Assembly (NCBI GenBank): GCA_051880395.1
Contig: JBJENW010000057.1
Coordinates: 1-21,775, forward strand
Origin: JBJENW01 sp051880395
GTDB taxonomy: Bacteria > Bacillota > Clostridia > Lachnospirales > Lachnospiraceae
Reading direction: 5' to 3'
Length of the DNA stretch: 21,775 bases
Below are positions 14,841-21,775 of the stretch, one piece after another. The notes beneath the pieces were generated by a model, which saw nothing but the letters and a program-made list of their open reading frames with translations, was not told the DNA's origin and ran no database searches. A program made the translations under genes and the position numbers. The number at the start of each line of letters is the position of its first letter. The stretch's first letter is position 1.

Positions 14841-17066
14841 TTAAAATCCATTCATCGGATCAAAATCAAATTGTATACTGACTTCTTTAAATTCTGTTCT
14901 GTCTTTATAAAACTGTTCGATCGACTCTTTGCATGCTACCAGTGTATCATACTCGGCATGTTTTAGATATACCACTTTTTTATAAATATCATTTACTTTT
15001 CCAATCGCCGCCGACGCCGGACCTAATACCTGCAGTCCCGCTACATTTTTCTGTTCGACTGCAAGTTTTAAAATCTCTGCTGCCTTCTGTGCTTTCTCTT
15101 CATCCTTCGATGCCGATAAGATGGACAGCATATGAAACAGCGGCGGCACCTGCAGCATATTCCGATAAATGATCTCCTGCTTATAAAAACTTTCATAGTC
15201 TTGTCGACTTGCCGCCACGATACTGTAATGCTCTGGCTGATACGTCTGAATCACAACCTCTCCCGGTTTTTCTCCTCGCCCGGCGCGACCAGCCGCCTGT
15301 GTCAGAAGCTGAAATGTCCGCTCCGGACCATGATAATCACTGCTGTGCAAAGACATATCTGCTGCTAGGATTCCGACTAACGTTACGTCAAAAAAATCAT
15401 GTCCTTTCACGATCATCTGCGTTCCAATGAGAATATCCGCCTCATGATTGGCAAATGCAGACAAAATTTTCTCATAACTGTCTTTTGTTCGCGTCGTATC
15501 CGTATCCATACGCAAAATTTTTGCATTCGGAAACCGTTTCTGCACCAGAAGCTGAATTTTCTGGGTGCCCGCCTTAAACCCACCGATATATGGCGAACCG
15601 CAGGAAGGACAAACCTTCGGCATCGGTCGCTCATAGCCGCAGTAGTGGCAGACTAAACGGCTTGTTCCATGCTGACTCAACGACACATCACAGTGCGGAC
15701 ATTTTATGACCTCCCCGCACGAGCGGCAGGAGATAAAGCCCGCCATTCCCCGTCGATTTAAAAACAGCATGATCTGTTCGTGATTTTCCAGTCTCTGCTG
15801 CATTTTTTCCTGCAGGGTGCGGCTTAAAATCGAACGATTTCCATCTTGCAGCTCCCTCCTCAGATCCACGATCTCACACATCGGCATCGGTCGTTTCTGC
15901 ACCCGCTCGTTCATAGTGAGAAGTTGATAGTCGCCCCGCATCGCCTTATAGCAACTTTCCACCGATGGTGTCGCAGAGCCTAACAAAATCGCAGCACCAG
16001 TCTGCCTTGCCCGCTCAATCGCCACCTCTCTGGCGTGATAGCGCGGCAGCGTTTCACTTTTATACGACGTCTCATGCTCTTCATCTATAATGATAATGCC
16101 TAAATTTGAAAACGGTGTGAAAAGTGCAGACCTTGGACCGATCATGATCGAAATATCTCCATTTTCTGCCCGCAGAAACTGATCATAGCGCTCCCCCGGA
16201 GACATCCTTGAATTTAAGATCGACACCTGATCACCGAAGCGACCAGTAAAACGCCGCACCGTCTGATACGTCAGGGCTATTTCCGGTATCAGAACGATCG
16301 CCTGCTTTTTCTGCTCTAAAACGCGGGCGATCAATTCCATATATACTTCCGTCTTTCCGCTTCCAGTCACACCTTTTAAAAGCCACGGCTTTTTTCCGTT
16401 GTCATTCAAATGCGCGGCTACCGCATCCACTACAGTCTGCTGCTGCTCATTTAAAACCAGGTGATACGCATTCTGCCCAATCTGTCTGACCGGATTTCGA
16501 TACGTTTCCACACTTGTGATACGAATCAGCCCCTGCTCTAGCAGTGGACGCAGCGCTGCTGCCGTTACTTTCAATTCTCCGGTCACTTGTGTATACTCCA
16601 ACGGATTTTTTTCTAATAAAGCCTCCAAAAGCCGCACCCGCGCTTTTTGATTCTTTCGCTGAAATTGGGTCAATTCCGACTTTGCGATCTCTGTGGAACA
16701 GGCAAGATGCACAAAACGCTTTTGTTTCTGTTTCTGTTTTTGTTTCACCGGAAGAACCGTTTTTAATGCATGGTTCAGCGTTGCTCCGTAATTACGGCGA
16801 ATCCAAACCGCCAGTTCCACCAACTGTTGCTCGATTGCCACACTGTTTGGCTGCACGCCCGTAATCTCACGAATTCGGCTTTCCTCGATCTGTGCCTGAT
16901 CAGTGATCTCTATGACGATTCCTGACATCTGTCTTCTCCCGAACGGCACAGAAACCTGTACGCCCGGTCGAATCTGAGCGCACAGTTCATCCGGAATCCG
17001 ATATTGAAAATAACGATCTACTTTTTCATTTGAGATATCTACGATCACATTGGCATAAAACGCCAT
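14841..17066 (-). CDS. priA: Primosomal protein N', replication restart helicase PriA
   Basis: The 741-residue 3'-5' DNA helicase reloads the replisome at collapsed forks. The N-terminal 3'-DNA-binding domain (about 1-105) ends in a Lys/Gln-repeat linker (107-116). A winged-helix region is followed by the helicase core, with Walker A GVTGSGKT at 232-239, DEEH at 328-331 and GSATPS at 363-368. Eight zinc-binding cysteines (447, 450, 456, 459, 473, 476, 486, 489) form two sites. GTQMIVKGHDF and QAAGRAGR motifs follow. All motifs are intact and the length is normal. The start overlaps the murE stop by one base (TAATG). Confidence 0.97.
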   Translation of the reverse strand: MAFYANVIVDISNEKVDRYFQYRIPDELCAQIRPGVQVSVPFGRRQMSGIVIEITDQAQIEESRIREITGVQPNSVAIEQQLVELAVWIRRNYGATLNHALKTVLPVKQKQKQKQKRFVHLACSTEIAKSELTQFQRKNQKARVRLLEALLEKNPLEYTQVTGELKVTAAALRPLLEQGLIRITSVETYRNPVRQIGQNAYHLVLNEQQQTVVDAVAAHLNDNGKKPWLLKGVTGSGKTEVYMELIARVLEQKKQAIVLIPEIALTYQTVRRFTGRFGDQVSILNSRMSPGERYDQFLRAENGDISIMIGPRSALFTPFSNLGIIIIDEEHETSYKSETLPRYHAREVAIERARQTGAAILLGSATPSVESCYKAMRGDYQLLTMNERVQKRPMPMCEIVDLRRELQDGNRSILSRTLQEKMQQRLENHEQIMLFLNRRGMAGFISCRSCGEVIKCPHCDVSLSQHGTSRLVCHYCGYERPMPKVCPSCGSPYIGGFKAGTQKIQLLVQKRFPNAKILRMDTDTTRTKDSYEKILSAFANHEADILIGTQMIVKGHDFFDVTLVGILAADMSLHSSDYHGPERTFQLLTQAAGRAGRGEKPGEVVIQTYQPEHYSIVAASRQDYESFYKQEIIYRNMLQVPPLFHMLSILSASKDEEKAQKAAEILKLAVEQKNVAGLQVLGPASAAIGKVNDIYKKVVYLKHAEYDTLVACKESIEQFYKDRTEFKEVSIQFDFDPMNGF
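16720..16746. repeat. Short 6-bp tandem repeat inside priA
   Basis: On the plus strand the unit TGTTTC/TGTTTT is repeated about four times with small changes. It encodes alternating Lys-Gln (residues about 108-115) in the PriA linker between the DNA-binding domain and the helicase part. The 6-bp unit keeps the reading frame on expansion or contraction, so length variation between strains would be tolerated. Confidence 0.7.
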
Positions 17067-18529
17067 TACATTCCCTCTTCCTGTAAAATTTCCTGAATCA
17101 GCACACGCTCATCCATCGGATATTTGACTCCTTTGATCTCCTGATAATCCTCGTGCCCTTTTCCTGCAAGCACGATCACATCGCCCGGCTGTCCATGCGT
17201 GATCGCATAGCGAATGGCTTCTTTGCGGTCTGCGATTTCAACATATTCTCCATCCGTCTTTCCGATACCGATTTTGATATCATCAATAATATCCTGCGGT
17301 TCCTCAAAACGCGGATTATCCGATGTGATGATCGTAAGATCCGCCAGCTTTCCGGATACTTCGCCCATCTCGTAACGACGCAGTTTCGATCGGTTTCCAC
17401 CACATCCGAACAGGCAGACCAGACGTTTCGGCTCATACTGTTTCAACGTAGTGAGCAGGCTTTCTAAACTCATCGCATTATGTGCATAATCGATCATCAA
17501 AGAAAATTCATCCGATACCTTTACCATCTCAATCCTTCCCTTGACTTTCGCTTTTTTCAAGGCATTTTGAATATCTGCTGTCTGAACGTTAAAGTGATGG
17601 CACACTGCAATCGCCGTCAAGGAATTATACACGCTGAATTTTCCAGGCACGTCGATCTCGATCGGTGCATTGACCAGGCCTTTTACATCATATTTCACAC
17701 CGAGATATCCCGGCTCATGTACCAATTTTACATTTGCGGCGTGCATATCCGCATTTTCGTCAAACCCGAATGTCTCCACTTCACAGGTATGCCCTTTTAA
17801 CACATCTTTGTAATGCAGATCGTCGCAGTTTACAATGCCAAGTTTGCACTGCTGAAACAGTTTCCCTTTACATTCCATATATTCCTCAAACGATGCATGT
17901 TCGTTCGGGCCGATATGATCCGGTTCGATATTTGTAAAAATACCGATGTCAAAGGTAAAGCCGGCCGTCCGGTGCATCATCAGTCCCTGTGAAGAAACCT
18001 CCATTACACAGCAGTCACACCCTGCATCGACCATCTCTCGAAAATAGCTCTGCACCTGAAATGACTCTGGTGTCGTATTACTCGACGGAATGTGCTTCTC
18101 CCCGATGATGGCTTCGATCGTACCGATCAGACCGACTTTATACCCGGCACTCTCCAAAATATCTTTGATCATATACGTTGTTGTTGTCTTTCCTTTTGTG
18201 CCGGTCACACCGATCGTTTTTAACTTTTCTGCCGGATGACCGAAATATGCAGCTGCCACAACTGCCTGTGCCAGACGCGTGTCTTTTGTCCGAATCACCG
18301 TCACATCCTGTGGTACTTCCACATCATCTTCCACTAAAAGCGCCACCGCTCCTTTTTCTACTACCTCTTTTGCGAACGAGTGACCGTCCGTCACCGTTCC
18401 TTTGATACAAATAAAAAGTGTCTGCTCTGTCACTTTTCGGGAATCCGCTGTCAGATTCTTGATCTCAAGATCCAGACTTCCCTGCAGACACTCATATTCC
18501 AAGCCTTCTAACAATGCTTTTACTGTCAT
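17066..18529 (-). CDS. murE: UDP-N-acetylmuramoyl-tripeptide synthetase MurE (meso-DAP type)
   Basis: The 487-residue ATP-dependent ligase adds the third amino acid to UDP-MurNAc-L-Ala-D-Glu in peptidoglycan precursor synthesis. It shows the Mur-ligase P-loop GVTGTKGKTTT (about 107-117), the substrate-binding SSNTTPES, an ECKGKLF segment with the likely carbamylated lysine, DYAHNAMSLE, and DNPRFEEP at 404-411. The DNPR motif is that of meso-diaminopimelate-adding enzymes rather than lysine-adding ones, so the wall is predicted to be of the meso-DAP type. The ATG at 18529 has GGAGG 7 nt upstream. A longer frame to 18589 is excluded because it starts inside the promoter -10 box. It is the first gene of the operon. 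Confidence 0.95.
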   Translation of the reverse strand: MTVKALLEGLEYECLQGSLDLEIKNLTADSRKVTEQTLFICIKGTVTDGHSFAKEVVEKGAVALLVEDDVEVPQDVTVIRTKDTRLAQAVVAAAYFGHPAEKLKTIGVTGTKGKTTTTYMIKDILESAGYKVGLIGTIEAIIGEKHIPSSNTTPESFQVQSYFREMVDAGCDCCVMEVSSQGLMMHRTAGFTFDIGIFTNIEPDHIGPNEHASFEEYMECKGKLFQQCKLGIVNCDDLHYKDVLKGHTCEVETFGFDENADMHAANVKLVHEPGYLGVKYDVKGLVNAPIEIDVPGKFSVYNSLTAIAVCHHFNVQTADIQNALKKAKVKGRIEMVKVSDEFSLMIDYAHNAMSLESLLTTLKQYEPKRLVCLFGCGGNRSKLRRYEMGEVSGKLADLTIITSDNPRFEEPQDIIDDIKIGIGKTDGEYVEIADRKEAIRYAITHGQPGDVIVLAGKGHEDYQEIKGVKYPMDERVLIQEILQEEGM

Positions 18530-18587
18530 ATTACTTCCTCCATATGATGTATAATTATGTCCAAACTGAAATTCCATCATTTCTCCC

Positions 18588-18616
18588 ATTATAAGATAAA
18601 ATCAGGGGACTGTCAA
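18588..18616 (-). promoter_or_regulatory. Sigma-A promoter of the murE operon
   Basis: TTGACA (18616-18611) and TATAAT (18593-18588) both match the consensus perfectly with a 17-nt spacer. The start site would be near 18581, leaving a leader of about 50 nt before the murE ATG. No other strong promoter is obvious until thiN, so this probably drives the whole 12-gene run. Confidence 0.92.
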
Positions 18617-18722
18617 AATTGTACGAACGTTTTTGTGCCCGGCTGCTTCATTGGTTACTGTTCACACGTCGTTTTCAGTTCACAGCCGTATAGTAAAAAA
18701 CAAAACTGCACATACTACTTTC

Positions 18723-19100
18723 ATGAAAAAAGATTTCTTAAAATGCGGATTAGCAGGCTGGTGCATGGAAATTCTGTTCACCTCGTTTGGGAACCTTTTG
18801 CACCACGACCGGAAACTGACCGGACGCACATCCCTGTGGATGTTTCCGATTTATGCGGCTGCTGCTCTCTTCAAACCGCTCTATCCGCTGATTCAAAACA
18901 AACCTGCTCTTTTGCGTGGATTTTTTTACTCCATCGCCATTTTCGCAGGTGAATATATTAGCGGCAGCTTTCTTCGACGACACAATCTCTGTCCGTGGGA
19001 TTACAGTGGAGCACCCACAAATGTCAACGGTCTCATCCGTCTGGATTACACCCCATTTTGGATGGGTGCCGGTCTGATCTTCGAAAAGATCCTACAATGA
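18723..19100 (+). CDS. Small membrane protein of the CmpB-like 'putative ABC transporter permease' family
   Basis: The 125-residue protein has three or four predicted membrane segments (about 5-25, 35-55, 61-80, 103-122). Its pattern matches the short family annotated as putative ABC transporter permease (CmpB-like): an early GWCMEILF, a central WMFPIYAAAALFKPLY, AGEYISGSFLRR, and CPWDYSGAPTNVNGLIRLDYTPFWMGAGL. No ABC ATPase is near, and transport by this family is not shown, so the name is only a label. It is the only plus-strand gene. The ATG lacks a clear Shine-Dalgarno sequence. A TATAGT at 18689-18694 could be a -10 box about 30 nt upstream, without a good -35. Its stop overlaps the HAD gene stop by 9 nt, tail to tail. 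Confidence 0.8.
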   Translation: MKKDFLKCGLAGWCMEILFTSFGNLLHHDRKLTGRTSLWMFPIYAAAALFKPLYPLIQNKPALLRGFFYSIAIFAGEYISGSFLRRHNLCPWDYSGAPTNVNGLIRLDYTPFWMGAGLIFEKILQ

Positions 19101-19745
19101 CTGTGTCGTCAGATGTGCAAGCAGTTCTTCTGGTGTGTGGACCAGCGTCTTCGCCCCCGCTTTGATCAGCTCCTCTTTGCTGCGAAAGCCCCAGGTGACA
19201 GCGATTCCGGTAAGGCCGCTGTTTCCTGCGGTCTGCACATCGACTTCCGAATCCCCGATATAAACGGCATCCTCTTTTGAGCTGCAAAGTTTTTCAAGTG
19301 CTGCCTCCACCATATCCGGCGCCGGTTTCTTTCGCATTCCATCCTGCTGTCCTACGACAACCGGAATCTGCGGGAAATACACCTCTGCCAGTTCTTTGGC
19401 TGCGATCTGATTTTTATTCGTCACGACCGCCTGACAAAATCCTGCTTCTTTCAATGCCAAAATCACATTTTTCATGCCCGCATACAAATCTGTTTTTACA
19501 TTACAGTGCTGTGTATAGTAGGTCTGAAATTCGGAAAAAATTGCCGCAAAATCCGGGTTTTCTTTTCCCTGCGGGGTTGCATCCTCGATCAGTTTTTCGT
19601 ATCCGTATCCCAGAAAAGACTTGATCTCTTCTTCTGTTTTTTTTGGATTTCCATATTTCTGCTCAACAAAATTGACCGCATCTGCTAAATCCTCCACAGT
19701 ATTTAGCAATGTTCCGTCCAAATCCCAGATGATCGTTTTTTTCAT
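19092..19745 (-). CDS. HAD-family phosphatase, phosphoglycolate phosphatase-like
   Basis: The 217-residue haloacid dehalogenase superfamily hydrolase has all four motifs: the nucleophile pair D8-x-D10 in WDLDGTLLNT, VVTNKN (motif II), a lysine in MRKKPAPD (motif III), and YIGDSEVD (motif IV). A helical cap (about residues 16-80) marks the Gph/beta-phosphoglucomutase-like subgroup. Gph is the closest label, but the substrate cannot be told from sequence; other small sugar phosphates are possible. The gene starts 5 nt after the PH-domain gene, with GAGGAG inside that gene's end as ribosome binding site, so the two form one operon. It converges with the plus-strand membrane protein gene. Confidence 0.9.
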   Translation of the reverse strand: MKKTIIWDLDGTLLNTVEDLADAVNFVEQKYGNPKKTEEEIKSFLGYGYEKLIEDATPQGKENPDFAAIFSEFQTYYTQHCNVKTDLYAGMKNVILALKEAGFCQAVVTNKNQIAAKELAEVYFPQIPVVVGQQDGMRKKPAPDMVEAALEKLCSSKEDAVYIGDSEVDVQTAGNSGLTGIAVTWGFRSKEELIKAGAKTLVHTPEELLAHLTTQSL

Positions 19746-19750
19746 AAAAC

Positions 19751-20131
19751 TTACTCCTCTTCTAATTGCATCCCGATATTTTGTGTATTCAGCGTCCGCT
19801 TCTTTACACGCTCCTTTTCCGATGCATCGAGAATATAATTTTTGATTTCTTTTGCATGACGGATATGGGTCAGATAAATCGTCGCATCCGTATTATCCCC
19901 GGTATAGCAGATGATCGTTCCAAGTCCGAACAACCGCTCCAATAAAGACCGCTGTAATTTCACATCTTGTACCTTATACAGATAACAGTCATTTTCTTCT
20001 GTATCAAAGAACCCTTCATCCACTGTCAACATCTCTTCTGTCAGTGTATAAGTTGTAAATGTAAACGGCAGTCCCAAAAATAACACGCGCTTTTTCTCTT
20101 TATATATAATCTTATCCTCTTTTTTTGCCAT
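19751..20131 (-). CDS. Bacterial PH-domain protein (bPH2-like)
   Basis: The 126-residue protein is mostly a single bacterial pleckstrin-homology-like domain: FTFTTYTLTEEMLTVDEGFF, then YLYKVQDVKLQRSLLERLFG, LGTIICYTG, and IYLTHIRHAKEIKNYIL. This is the strand pattern and R-x-F/L-G motif of the bPH2 (YdbS/DUF304-like) group. Unlike many family members it has no obvious membrane helix beyond a short hydrophobic LFLGLPFTF strand, and it ends with a charged tail. The ATG at 20131 is chosen because AAAGGAG precedes it; a longer frame upstream would run through the promoter. Its role is unknown. Confidence 0.78.
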   Translation of the reverse strand: MAKKEDKIIYKEKKRVLFLGLPFTFTTYTLTEEMLTVDEGFFDTEENDCYLYKVQDVKLQRSLLERLFGLGTIICYTGDNTDATIYLTHIRHAKEIKNYILDASEKERVKKRTLNTQNIGMQLEEE

Positions 20132-20171
20132 GTATTCTGCTCCTTTTTGTGTAAATCCATTGTCTTTTGCT

Positions 20172-20200
20172 ATTATAAAAAAAAATAAGGGAATCTGCAA
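20172..20200 (-). promoter_or_regulatory. Promoter of the PH-domain/HAD operon
   Basis: A perfect -10 TATAAT (20177-20172) lies 17 nt after TTGCAG (20200-20195), a moderate -35 match. The spacer contains a run of eight T next to the -10 box. The start site would be about 35 nt upstream of the PH-domain ATG. Confidence 0.8.
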
Positions 20201-20211
20201 CCTTTGAAAGG

Positions 20212-20242
20212 AAAAAACAGCCGAGGTTTTTTCCCGACTGTT
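20212..20242 (-). terminator. Intrinsic terminator of the LRR gene
   Basis: On the minus strand AACAGTCGGG (20242-20233) pairs with CCTCGGCTGTT (20226-20216), with one G-U pair and one bulged base, around a 6-nt loop, and runs into a T-tract (20217-20212). It begins 24 nt after the LRR gene stop. The plus-strand flank is T-rich too, so it could work in both directions. Confidence 0.85.
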
Positions 20243-20266
20243 TTCTTTTTCCATATGGATTCTTCT

Positions 20267-21574
20267 TTATTTAATCTTTCCAGTGGATTTTACGCTGCTC
20301 CATTTGCTGGTCAGTGTCACTTTCTTCGATCCATCTTTTGTCGCTGTATATGCACGCATTCTTACATAATATGTTTTATTCACTTTCAGGCTTGGAGAAG
20401 ACCATACTTTCTTTTTGCTGCTGATCTTCACTGTTTTTACACCCTTTTTAAATTTCTTGTCCGTGCTGTACTGCAACTGATATCCACTTATTTTTTTCAA
20501 AGCTTTCCAGCTTGCGGTCACTTTTTGTGCCTTTACTCTTTTTACTTTCAATGCAGGCTTGTTCGGATTTACGACTAATTTGATCTTGACGCTCTTTGCG
20601 TTATAATTTGTATTTGCGGCTGCACTTGCAGTGATATAGGCAATTCCGCTTCCGATCAGTTTTACTTCACCGTCCGTACTCACTGTAGCCACTTTTTTAT
20701 TCGATGTTTTGTACGTCAATTTTCCATCTCCGAATGTCTGATTCACATTGACATAAAAACTGCCGGATACACCGTATGTCTTTGTATAAGACTTTGTATA
20801 ACTGATCTTCTGATTTTCTTTTTCATCCATGGATTTCGTTGTAAACGAAATTGCATTCTCCTTTGCGTAAGACTCTGCCTTAGAGCCTTCCACTCCGCGC
20901 AAAAGAAGCTGATCACATCCGGAAAAAGCATCTGCACCGATCGATTGTACACTTGCAGGAATATAAGCCTTTTTCAGATTTTCACAGTTTGAAAATGCAG
21001 TATTCCCGATACTGATCACGCTGTCTGGAAGCGTAATATCCTGCAGACTGCTGCAACTATAAAACGCATCTGTGCCGATGATTTTTACCGTTTCCGGTAA
21101 ATTGATATGTAACAGCGTTCCACATCCTTCAAATGTCTCATCCCCGATCGTTTCCAAATTCTTTGGCAGTGTCACATTGAGCAGACTGCCACAGCCACAG
21201 AACGCACCGTCTCCAATATTCTGTACACTATCCGGGATCACCACACTCGTCAGTCTGTCACAACCATTAAATGCAGACAATCCGATACTTGTCACACTAT
21301 CCGGAATCGTCACACTGATCAAATTCGTGCAGCCATCAAACGCACCGTCCCCGATGCTCGTCACTTCCTGCGGAATCACTACGCTCATATCATTTCCCTT
21401 ATATTCGATCAGTACACCATTTACGATCTGAAAATCGCTATTTGTTGTCTGCTGCTCCGCAGTAAAAACACTACCGCCGGCTGTCAGATCCTGTGCCAAT
21501 ACCGGTGTCGTACAAACCATCACCGAACTCATACCAAACGCGATCGCTCTCATTGTCCAATTTCTTCTTTTCAT
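20267..21574 (-). CDS. Secreted BspA-like leucine-rich-repeat protein with Ig-like and FN3-like domains
   Basis: The 435-residue protein has a signal peptide (MKRRNWTMRAIAFG, hydrophobic core, likely cleavage near VLA-QD at about 27). Residues about 65-225 hold seven 23-residue repeats of the BspA/LRR_5 type, each of the form IPDSVTSIGDGAFxGCxxL. After a linker, residues about 260-335 look like a bacterial Ig-like domain (SNKKVATVSTDGEVK, GIAYITASA). Residues about 340-435 form a Lys-rich fibronectin type III-like domain with GYQLQYSTDKKFKKG and YYVRMRAYT. There is no LPXTG anchor, so the basic C-terminal part may bind the wall or the protein may be released. Such proteins in gut bacteria are linked to adhesion, but no target is shown. 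GGAGG lies 8 nt before the ATG. It is a single-gene unit with its own promoter and terminator. Confidence 0.92.
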   Translation of the reverse strand: MKRRNWTMRAIAFGMSSVMVCTTPVLAQDLTAGGSVFTAEQQTTNSDFQIVNGVLIEYKGNDMSVVIPQEVTSIGDGAFDGCTNLISVTIPDSVTSIGLSAFNGCDRLTSVVIPDSVQNIGDGAFCGCGSLLNVTLPKNLETIGDETFEGCGTLLHINLPETVKIIGTDAFYSCSSLQDITLPDSVISIGNTAFSNCENLKKAYIPASVQSIGADAFSGCDQLLLRGVEGSKAESYAKENAISFTTKSMDEKENQKISYTKSYTKTYGVSGSFYVNVNQTFGDGKLTYKTSNKKVATVSTDGEVKLIGSGIAYITASAAANTNYNAKSVKIKLVVNPNKPALKVKRVKAQKVTASWKALKKISGYQLQYSTDKKFKKGVKTVKISSKKKVWSSPSLKVNKTYYVRMRAYTATKDGSKKVTLTSKWSSVKSTGKIK

Positions 21575-21614
21575 CTAAAAATCCTCCCTTTATTCTATCA
21601 CAAGTGCCTTCTTC

Positions 21615-21643
21615 ATGGTAAAATATTCCTCCGTATTTGTCAA
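21615..21643 (-). promoter_or_regulatory. Promoter of the LRR gene
   Basis: A perfect -35 TTGACA (21643-21638) is followed after 17 nt by TACCAT (21620-21615), four of six matches to the -10 consensus. It lies about 40 nt upstream of the LRR start codon. Confidence 0.65.
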
Positions 21644-21678
21644 TTACTTAAACTAGCATCTTTCCATTAAAATAACAT

Positions 21679-21775
21679 GAAAAAATATACTCTCAACAGC
21701 ATCTCAACCTTTCGCTTTCTATACACAGTTTCCGGGATTCGGCGGGGGATGCGCACAGGGGCGGCTGGTTCAAAA
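21679..21775 (+). repeat. Partial, diverged copy of the left-edge repeat body
   Basis: The last 50 bases are much richer in G and C than the rest of this intergenic region. The core at 21728-21749 matches the reverse complement of 236-257 at 18 of 22 positions. It is preceded in both copies by an A-run and CTCAAC motif at similar distance and followed by a G-run, GGCTG and CAAAA. The window ends inside the element, so whether a foldback follows cannot be seen. No gene is evident here. Confidence 0.45.

Noticed and set aside
18530..18589. Longer N-terminus for MurE
   Set aside because: The upstream start lies within the -10 box of the promoter, whereas the ATG at 18529 has a GGAGG site at good spacing.
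18723..19100. A true ABC transporter at the CmpB-like gene
   Set aside because: The protein is a 125-residue membrane protein without permease signature motifs, and there is no ATPase gene in the window.
20132..20254. Longer N-terminus for the PH-domain protein
   Set aside because: It would span the terminator of the LRR gene and the TATAAT promoter; the ATG at 20131 has a proper ribosome binding site.
1..21775. CRISPR arrays, tRNA or rRNA genes, insertion-sequence transposases, phage genes
   Set aside because: I looked for direct repeats with regular spacing, tRNA-like cloverleaves, conserved rRNA blocks and transposase or integrase motifs in all gaps and reading frames, and saw none.

Overview
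The window looks like a chromosomal segment of a low-to-mid GC, Gram-positive Clostridia bacterium, most likely a Lachnospiraceae-type gut anaerobe. The reasons are the murE-priA-def-fmt-rsmB-rlmN-stp-prkC-rsgA-rpe-thiN gene order, strong AGGAGG ribosome binding sites, near-consensus sigma-A promoters, a meso-diaminopimelate-type MurE, and a BspA-like leucine-rich-repeat surface protein. The genus assignment is inference. All genes but one lie on the minus strand, so transcription runs from high to low coordinates.

Right part (about 18,700-21,775): a partial GC-rich repeat at the window edge, then a secreted LRR/Ig-like/FN3 protein with its own promoter and terminator. Next is a two-gene unit (bacterial PH-domain protein, then a Gph-like HAD phosphatase). 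The only plus-strand gene, a small CmpB-like membrane protein, converges on it with a 9-nt tail-to-tail overlap.

Middle (5,117-18,616): one long housekeeping operon from a perfect TTGACA-17-TATAAT promoter ahead of murE. It runs murE, priA, def, fmt, a YugP-type zinc protease, rsmB, rlmN, stp, prkC, rsgA, rpe and thiN, and ends in a clean intrinsic terminator at 5,058-5,086. It joins wall-precursor synthesis, replication restart, translation initiation and N-terminal processing, rRNA/tRNA modification, wall-sensing Ser/Thr phosphorylation (PrkC kinase with PP2C phosphatase Stp), ribosome maturation and small-molecule metabolism. Neighbours overlap or are separated by at most about 30 nt, except rpe-thiN (139 nt), which holds two RNA hairpins.

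Left part (391-4,903): a four-gene operon encoding a lipoprotein with a solute-binding domain fused to a VWA domain, an XpaC-like membrane coiled-coil protein, a second membrane-anchored solute-binding protein, and a TelA-family coiled-coil protein. There is no ABC permease or ATPase. The set looks like an envelope-spanning sensing or stress device rather than a transporter, and it is the least understood system here.

Two non-coding signals stand out. First, three related hairpins sit 22-25 nt upstream of the start codons of the VWA gene, thiN and telA. Their wobble pairs form only in the sense RNA. Second, positions 1-192 form a long imperfect foldback attached to a GC-rich body, and a diverged, inverted partner of that body begins at the right edge of the window.
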